Below, one piece after another: positions 6,649 to 11,473 of a stretch of DNA of 11,473 nucleotides. The stretch lies in contig JAHEEZ010000105.1 of assembly GCA_024640445.1 (NCBI GenBank), positions 1-11,473 on the forward strand, written 5' to 3'. The notes beneath the pieces are model-generated. The model ran no database searches and was not told the DNA's origin. It worked only from the letters and a program-made list of their open reading frames with translations. The position numbers and the translations under genes were made by a program. The DNA is from Acidobacteriota bacterium. Its GTDB lineage: Bacteria; Acidobacteriota; Blastocatellia; Pyrinomonadales; Pyrinomonadaceae. Position 1 is the stretch's first letter; each line of letters begins with the position of its first letter.

Positions 6649-9600
6649 ATGAGTAAGTTCCTGAAAGAGCGCTTCCAGTTCTGGACGCTTTTGATCGTTT
6701 GCATGCTGGCCGCAAGCGGTTCACTGCTTGCGCAGAAAAACGTCGGCAGCATCATCGGTTCTGTCAAAGATCCGGTCGGAGCCTTGGTTCCGAACGCCAG
6801 GATCACCGTCAAGAACAATGCAACTGGTGCGGAGCGCGATGTCGTTAGCAACACTGCCGGCGAGTTTGTGGTTACAAACCTCGAGCCCGGCAATTACAGA
6901 GTCAGTATCGAGGCTGATGGCTTCAAGACCCTGGTGCTTGCTTCCGTCACGGTCGAGACGAACGCGAGGGTTCCGCTTGACGCGGTCTTCACGGATGTCT
7001 CGGGGGCGGGTGACAACATCGTCAACGTCGAGGTCGACAGCGCTCCCCTTGTTGAGAGCGAGACCAGCGTGCGCGGGGATCTGATCACCGGGCGCGAGGT
7101 AACCGACCTCCCGATCCCGCAAAGGAACTTTACGCTTCTGGCCGGGCTTTCACCTGGCGTTACACGTCCGACCTCGGCTTCAGTCGGAGTGATCGGCGGT
7201 GGCGGCAACTTCGTCAACGGCGGTTCATCTTCAACCGAATCTACGAGGTTCCGGGAATCCGGCGGTTCGGTCATATCTGCCAACGGCGCACGCGTCACTC
7301 AGAACAACTTCTCGCTTGACGGCGTGGACAACAACGAATCGCAATTCGGGCAGATAGCGGTCTTTCCGAACCCCGACGCGATCGCCGAGTTCAAGATCGA
7401 AACAAGCGTTCCCTCTGCCGAATCCGGACGCGCCGCGGGCGCGATCATTTCCACGACCTTCAAGTCCGGTGGAAACGACATACACGGGACGATCTTCGAG
7501 AACTACCAGGGACGTTTCCTCAGCGCAGCCGCTTCGCAATTCGATGAGAACGGCGCCAACAGTGATTACATTCCGAACTATGTGACCCACAACTACGGTG
7601 GAACCGTCGGCGGGCCGATATTCATCCCGAATCCCGGGATCAACGGCAGAGACCCGTTCTGGTATGACGGCAGGAACCGCTCATTCTTCTTTGTATCGGT
7701 TGCTGGGCAAAGAAACGGCACACCGGCGTTCGGCGGCGGCGAGTTTCCTTTCGTTACCGTTCCGACATCAAGGATGAGGATGGGCGACTTCAGCGAATGG
7801 CTCCAGCCGGGAACGACGCAGACCTATACGCTAGAAGGAGGCGGCACGATCAACGCTCCTATCGGAACGATATTCGATCCCCAGGGCAATCCGATCCCCG
7901 GCAATACGCTCGTCAACTGCGTCACTTGCGGTGCCTTCTCGGTATATGGACAGAATCTGCTTTCGGCATATCCGCTGCCGACCGAATCGGGTCTGCAGAA
8001 CAACTACCGAAGGAATCGCGCTGAAAGGTCTAACGTGGACAGCTGGGACTTCAAGATCGACCACAAGATCACCGACAACAATACGGTCTTCGGCCGCTAC
8101 AGCCGTTCGCAGAACTCCAGGATCCGCGACAATAACTTCCCGGATTCGCCGACCGGCAATGTCCTGCCGTCTGGATTCGGAGCGGGAGACGAGTTTGGTA
8201 ATTCGCGTGGTGTGACTCTCGGCGATACACACATCTTCTCGCCGACGATCGTAAACGATATGAGAGCCGGCTGGACGAAAGTGGAGATCGGCATCAACAA
8301 CCCGGGCATCAACGGTGCGCTCGGAATCAATCCCAACATTGACGCCACGCTCGGCTCGCGCGGCATCAACGATTGCGGAACCTGCGAGGGTATCATCCTT
8401 CTGGGAATAGCGGATCGCAATGACCTCAGCCAGGAGTTCGTCGGCGACGGCGGCCCCTTCTATTTCCTGTCGAACAACTATAACTTCGCTGACACGGTCA
8501 CGATCGTCCGCGGAAACTCCATCTTCAAGTTTGGTGCGGACCTCAGAAACCGCAGGAATACCAACTTTGACGGCGGCCGCAACGGCGGCACCAAAGGTCA
8601 GTATCAATACGGTTCCTCTGCGGGCGGTTTCGTCGCGGGTAACTACAACGGTATCGGCTCTAACGACGCCGGTAACGGCGTAGCGAACTTCCTGCTCGGA
8701 TACCAGCCCGGATTCGTCGGAAGAGGAACACCCGGCGGTCCGTTCACGCTCCAAAGCTCTGAACTTGCCTTCTTTGTTCAGGATGACTGGAAAGTGAGCT
8801 CCGATCTGACGCTGAACCTCGGACTCAGGTACGACATTTTTACCGCTCCGACCGAAAGGTTTGACCGCCAGGCGAATTTCGATCCCGCGACGGGCAATTT
8901 GATCGTTGCAGGAGAGAATGCTCCGGGCGGGCGTGACCTTGCTAACACCGACAAGAACAACTTCGGTCCTCGTATCGGATTTGCTTACAGCGGTTTGTTA
9001 GACAACAACAAGCTCGTCGTCCGCGGCGGCTACGGGATCGTGTACACAACTGATGTGAGCGGCGTACAGCCGTTGACGGCAAACCCCGGAACGGGTGCGG
9101 CCAACTTCCAGTGCACACCGATCACAAATCCGGGCGGCTGTCCGGGAACGTATCCGGTGGGACGCTATCCGTTCGAGACCGGAATTCCATTTGCACCAGG
9201 ATCCGAGATCGCTTTGGCTCCGGGCACGATATTCCCGGCTCCGACGGGCGGCAACATCATCTACAACGATCCGAACAGAAGAGACGCTTTTGTCCATCAG
9301 TTCAACGTGACTGCCCAATATGAGTTCTGGCCGAACTGGTTGGCAGAAGTTGCGTACGTCGGCTCGCGCACAAGGAACCTGCTTATTGTCAGAAACATCG
9401 GTAGTGCCAATGATCAGGGTGGTCCCGGTTCGCGGCAGATAGACAATATTTCTACCGTAACCGCTTCCGAGTACACCGCCAGCGCAAGTTATGACTCGCT
9501 TCAGACGAAGCTGGAGAAGAGGTTCTCTAATGGTCTTTCGATACTCTCCACCTATACATGGGCGAAAGCGATCGATGACAATCCCGGTGGATTCTGCTTC

Positions 9601-10260
9601 GGCGGTACGGGTCCTCGCACCTGTGGTCCTGACGATCCGCTCAGGCCGGAGCTCGACCGTGGTCTTTCGGACCTCGATGTTCCGCATCGCTTCACATTCG
9701 CGAGTGTTTATGACCTTCCGTTCGGAAAGGGCAGAAATTATCTGCGCGATATCCCAACGGCACTCGACGCCGTTATCGGCGGATGGCAGCTGAACAACAT
9801 AATCACGCTCCAAAGCGGTCCGGTCTTCACTCCGAACTGGAATGGCGGCAGGCCCGACCTGGTGGGTGATCCGACCGCGACTTCGGATCAGCTAGCTCAG
9901 GGGATCCAGTACAACGCAGCTGCTTTTGCGGCTCCGATCCAGCAGGTGTTCGCAAGCGACACCAATTGCCTCAATGGCGACGGAACTCCGAATGGCAGCT
10001 GCCCCATGATCGGCACCCTCGGAAGGAACACCTTCCGCGGCGAAAGCCAGCAGTACTGGGATGCGTCGTTGTTCAAGAACTTCGGCGTACCCTCGATCAG
10101 CGAGGCGTTCAATGTTCAGCTCCGCATCTCGGCGTTCAACGTCTTGAACCACGTCAATCGCTCAGCTCCTAACGGAAATATCGAAGACGCGAACTTCGGT
10201 AAGGACTTTTCGGAGCAAAGGAGACGTCAGATGGAATTCGGTTTGAAGATAATCTTCTAA
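6649..10260 (+). CDS. Oar-like TonB-dependent outer-membrane receptor with N-terminal carboxypeptidase-regulatory-like domain
   Basis: 1203 residues from ATG 6649. Residues 1-28 are a signal peptide ending SLLA before QK. Residues ~32-113 (from NVGSIIGSVKDPVGALVPNA) form a carboxypeptidase-regulatory-like/CNA-B beta-sandwich. Residues ~145-275 form the plug (LPIPQRNFTLLAGLSPGV; ANGARVTQNNFSLDGVDNNE). The rest is a large beta-barrel ending in MEFGLKIIF, with terminal Phe as expected for BAM-dependent insertion. This architecture and length fit the Oar group, abundant in Acidobacteriota and thought to import large substrates energised by TonB-ExbBD. No clear TonB box was seen. All ten cysteines of the mature protein fall in five close pairs (424/427, 576/579, 822/831, 983/992, 1107/1118). 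Context with a ROK repressor and an alpha-glucosidase suggests a saccharide ligand; this is inference. The gene has its own promoter, operator, long leader and intrinsic terminator, so it is a monocistronic unit unless ROK transcripts read through. Confidence 0.92.
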   Translation: MSKFLKERFQFWTLLIVCMLAASGSLLAQKNVGSIIGSVKDPVGALVPNARITVKNNATGAERDVVSNTAGEFVVTNLEPGNYRVSIEADGFKTLVLASVTVETNARVPLDAVFTDVSGAGDNIVNVEVDSAPLVESETSVRGDLITGREVTDLPIPQRNFTLLAGLSPGVTRPTSASVGVIGGGGNFVNGGSSSTESTRFRESGGSVISANGARVTQNNFSLDGVDNNESQFGQIAVFPNPDAIAEFKIETSVPSAESGRAAGAIISTTFKSGGNDIHGTIFENYQGRFLSAAASQFDENGANSDYIPNYVTHNYGGTVGGPIFIPNPGINGRDPFWYDGRNRSFFFVSVAGQRNGTPAFGGGEFPFVTVPTSRMRMGDFSEWLQPGTTQTYTLEGGGTINAPIGTIFDPQGNPIPGNTLVNCVTCGAFSVYGQNLLSAYPLPTESGLQNNYRRNRAERSNVDSWDFKIDHKITDNNTVFGRYSRSQNSRIRDNNFPDSPTGNVLPSGFGAGDEFGNSRGVTLGDTHIFSPTIVNDMRAGWTKVEIGINNPGINGALGINPNIDATLGSRGINDCGTCEGIILLGIADRNDLSQEFVGDGGPFYFLSNNYNFADTVTIVRGNSIFKFGADLRNRRNTNFDGGRNGGTKGQYQYGSSAGGFVAGNYNGIGSNDAGNGVANFLLGYQPGFVGRGTPGGPFTLQSSELAFFVQDDWKVSSDLTLNLGLRYDIFTAPTERFDRQANFDPATGNLIVAGENAPGGRDLANTDKNNFGPRIGFAYSGLLDNNKLVVRGGYGIVYTTDVSGVQPLTANPGTGAANFQCTPITNPGGCPGTYPVGRYPFETGIPFAPGSEIALAPGTIFPAPTGGNIIYNDPNRRDAFVHQFNVTAQYEFWPNWLAEVAYVGSRTRNLLIVRNIGSANDQGGPGSRQIDNISTVTASEYTASASYDSLQTKLEKRFSNGLSILSTYTWAKAIDDNPGGFCFGGTGPRTCGPDDPLRPELDRGLSDLDVPHRFTFASVYDLPFGKGRNYLRDIPTALDAVIGGWQLNNIITLQSGPVFTPNWNGGRPDLVGDPTATSDQLAQGIQYNAAAFAAPIQQVFASDTNCLNGDGTPNGSCPMIGTLGRNTFRGESQQYWDASLFKNFGVPSISEAFNVQLRISAFNVLNHVNRSAPNGNIEDANFGKDFSEQRRRQMEFGLKIIF

Positions 10261-10289
10261 GCCGTTCTGTCGGTTCACAGATCGAAACC

Positions 10290-10335
10290 AAGGGGGCGGC
10301 GTGTGATGAAAATCGCTCGCCGCCCCCTTTTCTTT
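10290..10335 (+). terminator. Strong rho-independent terminator of the receptor gene
   Basis: A perfect 12-bp stem AAGGGGGCGGCG (10290-10301) with CGCCGCCCCCTT (10318-10329) is followed by TTTTCTTT (10328-10335). The stem continues, after a T-T mismatch, through GTGAT/ATCGC (one G-T wobble) to a GAAA tetraloop (10308-10311). It begins 30 nt after the receptor stop and separates the receptor from the next gene. On the opposite strand the stem is not followed by a long T-run, so it is directional. Confidence 0.93.
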
Positions 10336-10380
10336 AAGCGGGTCATTGCCAGTAAGTGCAACCGTGATCTTCAAAGCAGA

Positions 10381-10409
10381 TTCAGAAGACGGAATCCGTA
10401 AGTTATCAT
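10381..10409 (+). promoter_or_regulatory. Candidate promoter of the TPR gene
   Basis: TTCAGA (10381-10386, 4 of 6) and TATCAT (10404-10409, 5 of 6) are separated by 17 nt. They lie between the strong terminator and ATG 10459, where a new promoter is needed. Expected leader is ~43 nt. No copy of the TTTGTT/AACAAA operator is present here. Confidence 0.4.
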
Positions 10410-10458
10410 TAAAGCGCCGAAGAAATTCCTTCAGGCTGCGTGCCGCGGACCCAGTGCA

Positions 10459-11454
10459 ATGAGCCATCTTCTGAAATGCATACTGATCAGAGCCCTCTTC
10501 GTATCGGCGGCGGTCTTGGTGGTCTGTCTGCCGTTCTCACAGGCCATATCAGCGCAGACGGGCAATGCGGTAGATTTGTCGCCCGAGACGAAAGCGGTGC
10601 GGGAACGCGCATTCGCGGAGCTCAGGGCCGGCCGCTGGCCCGAAGCGGAAAGGCTTTTTGACACAATATCTGAGATCGCAAACGAAGATCCGCTTTCGCT
10701 CTATGGGTCGGCGCTTGCGAAGTTCAACGTTGGCAAGGTTGCCGAGGCGGATTCACGGGTTAGTGCTGCGATCCTGGAACTGGAAGCTGACGGGTCGGGA
10801 AATGGCCTTCTCGCTGATTGCCTGGTGCTCTCGGCTCTTGTTTCGGCTCGTTCGGGCAAGAACTTTGAGGCGGTTCCGAAACTGCGCCGCGCCGTTGAAC
10901 TGGTTCCAGATCATTTTGACGCTGTCTTTTCGCTCGCGAGGGCACTTTTCGGAGACGGAGATCTGCGAAATGCGGCTTTCTATTTCAGGAAGGCGGTTGA
11001 TCTAAGGCCTAGCGATCTGCAGGCGAGATTCTTTCTCGCTACGTCACTGGAAGACCTTGGCGAGACCGGCGCCGCGCTGAAAGAATACAGGTCGATCGTG
11101 GCTGCGGATCCCGAAAACGTCAACGGTAATCTGGGCCTGGGTGTTCTTTTGATCAAGACCGAAGGCGATCGGTCCGCGGAAGGCCTGAACACGCTCCGTA
11201 AGGTGATCGAGCTGAACGGTCGGAACTACGAAGCGAGGATCACGCTCGGTAAGGCGCTGATCGGTCGAAAACAATTGGAAGAGGCGATCGAGCATCTGAA
11301 AGTGGCGGCTGAACTCGCTCCCGGGAATCCGGAGCCGTTCTATCAGCTTGCCCTTGCGTACAGGAGAACCGGAAACAAAGCGGAATCGGAAAGATCGATG
11401 GAAAAAGTCCGTGCGATACATCAGGCGAGAAGAGGGGCGCCGGGAGACCAGTAG
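10459..11454 (+). CDS. Exported tetratricopeptide-repeat protein
   Basis: 331 residues. The N-terminus has a short basic region and a hydrophobic stretch (~11-29) ending SQAISAQ, a signal peptide likely cleaved near residue 33, so the protein acts outside the cytoplasm. About eight TPR-like helical hairpins follow (approx. 46-79, 80-112, 119-152, 153-186, 187-220, 221-254, 257-290, 291-324). Good examples are HFDAVFSLARALFGDGDL and PFYQLALAYRRTGNKAES. No other domain is seen. TPR arrays bind peptides or proteins; SusD proteins, the partners of Bacteroidetes SusC transporters, also contain TPR folds, but this protein lacks the rest of SusD and any lipobox, so equivalence is speculation. Start ATG 10459 has no clear ribosome-binding site but places the signal peptide correctly. 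It is separated from the receptor gene by a strong terminator, so it is expressed independently. Confidence 0.85.
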   Translation: MSHLLKCILIRALFVSAAVLVVCLPFSQAISAQTGNAVDLSPETKAVRERAFAELRAGRWPEAERLFDTISEIANEDPLSLYGSALAKFNVGKVAEADSRVSAAILELEADGSGNGLLADCLVLSALVSARSGKNFEAVPKLRRAVELVPDHFDAVFSLARALFGDGDLRNAAFYFRKAVDLRPSDLQARFFLATSLEDLGETGAALKEYRSIVAADPENVNGNLGLGVLLIKTEGDRSAEGLNTLRKVIELNGRNYEARITLGKALIGRKQLEEAIEHLKVAAELAPGNPEPFYQLALAYRRTGNKAESERSMEKVRAIHQARRGAPGDQ

Positions 11455-11457
11455 TTT

Positions 11458-11473
11458 ATGGCGCTTGTACGTT
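11458..11473 (+). CDS. Possible start of the next gene (truncated at window edge)
   Basis: ATG at 11458 lies 3 nt after the TPR gene stop and reads M-A-L-V-R before the window ends. GGGAGA (11442-11447) precedes it by 10 nt, a plausible ribosome-binding site within the end of the TPR gene, which would fit translational coupling. Too short to identify. Confidence 0.3.

Noticed and set aside
10162..10467. Minus-strand open frame across the receptor terminator
   Set aside because: It runs through a strong terminator stem and shows no protein-like motif.
1..11473. Insertion sequences, CRISPR arrays, tRNA or rRNA genes
   Set aside because: No transposase-like protein, no spaced direct repeats and no tRNA-like cloverleaf were seen on either strand.

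Overview
The window suggests a Gram-negative bacterium of the Acidobacteriota, tentatively a Blastocatellia/Pyrinomonadaceae-like lineage. The reasons are the combination of a long Oar-type TonB-dependent receptor with an N-terminal carboxypeptidase-regulatory-like domain, a CRTAC1-type FG-GAP/ASPIC-UnbV protein, secreted TPR proteins and moderate-to-high GC content. This placement rests on gene content only.

All genes are on the + strand. Positions 1-371 are the 3' end of a TPR protein. After 35 nt comes a secreted GH31 alpha-glucosidase (407-2944), and 72 nt later a secreted CRTAC1 protein (3017-4834). These three could form one operon whose promoter lies outside the window. A 222-nt AT-rich spacer follows, with a hairpin, an A8-C-A8 tract and a candidate promoter and operator. 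A ROK-family repressor (5057-6265) is next. Only 18 nt after its stop lie a strong sigma70-like promoter and a roughly 330-nt structured leader, then the Oar-like outer-membrane receptor (6649-10260). The receptor gene ends in a textbook intrinsic terminator (10290-10335). A separate TPR-protein gene (10459-11454) follows, and what may be the first codons of another gene (11458 onward).

The most informative signal is regulatory. The same 21-bp palindrome, TTTGTT-N9-AACAAA, followed in both cases by GT(A/T)TC, occurs exactly twice: just upstream of the ROK gene (4974-4994) and just downstream of the -10 box of the receptor promoter (6321-6341). Its half-sites resemble those of XylR-type ROK operators. 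This suggests an autoregulated ROK repressor that also controls the receptor. A second layer may act on translation: directly before the receptor start codon two mutually exclusive hairpins are possible, one of which would hide the Shine-Dalgarno sequence.

Taken together this looks like an acidobacterial sugar-utilisation locus comparable in logic to a Bacteroidetes polysaccharide utilisation locus. It has an outer-membrane TonB-dependent receptor, an exported alpha-glucosidase and a sugar-sensing ROK repressor. SusD is absent, and TPR and FG-GAP/ASPIC proteins occupy the accessory positions. The sugar specificity and the roles of the TPR and CRTAC1 proteins are inference.
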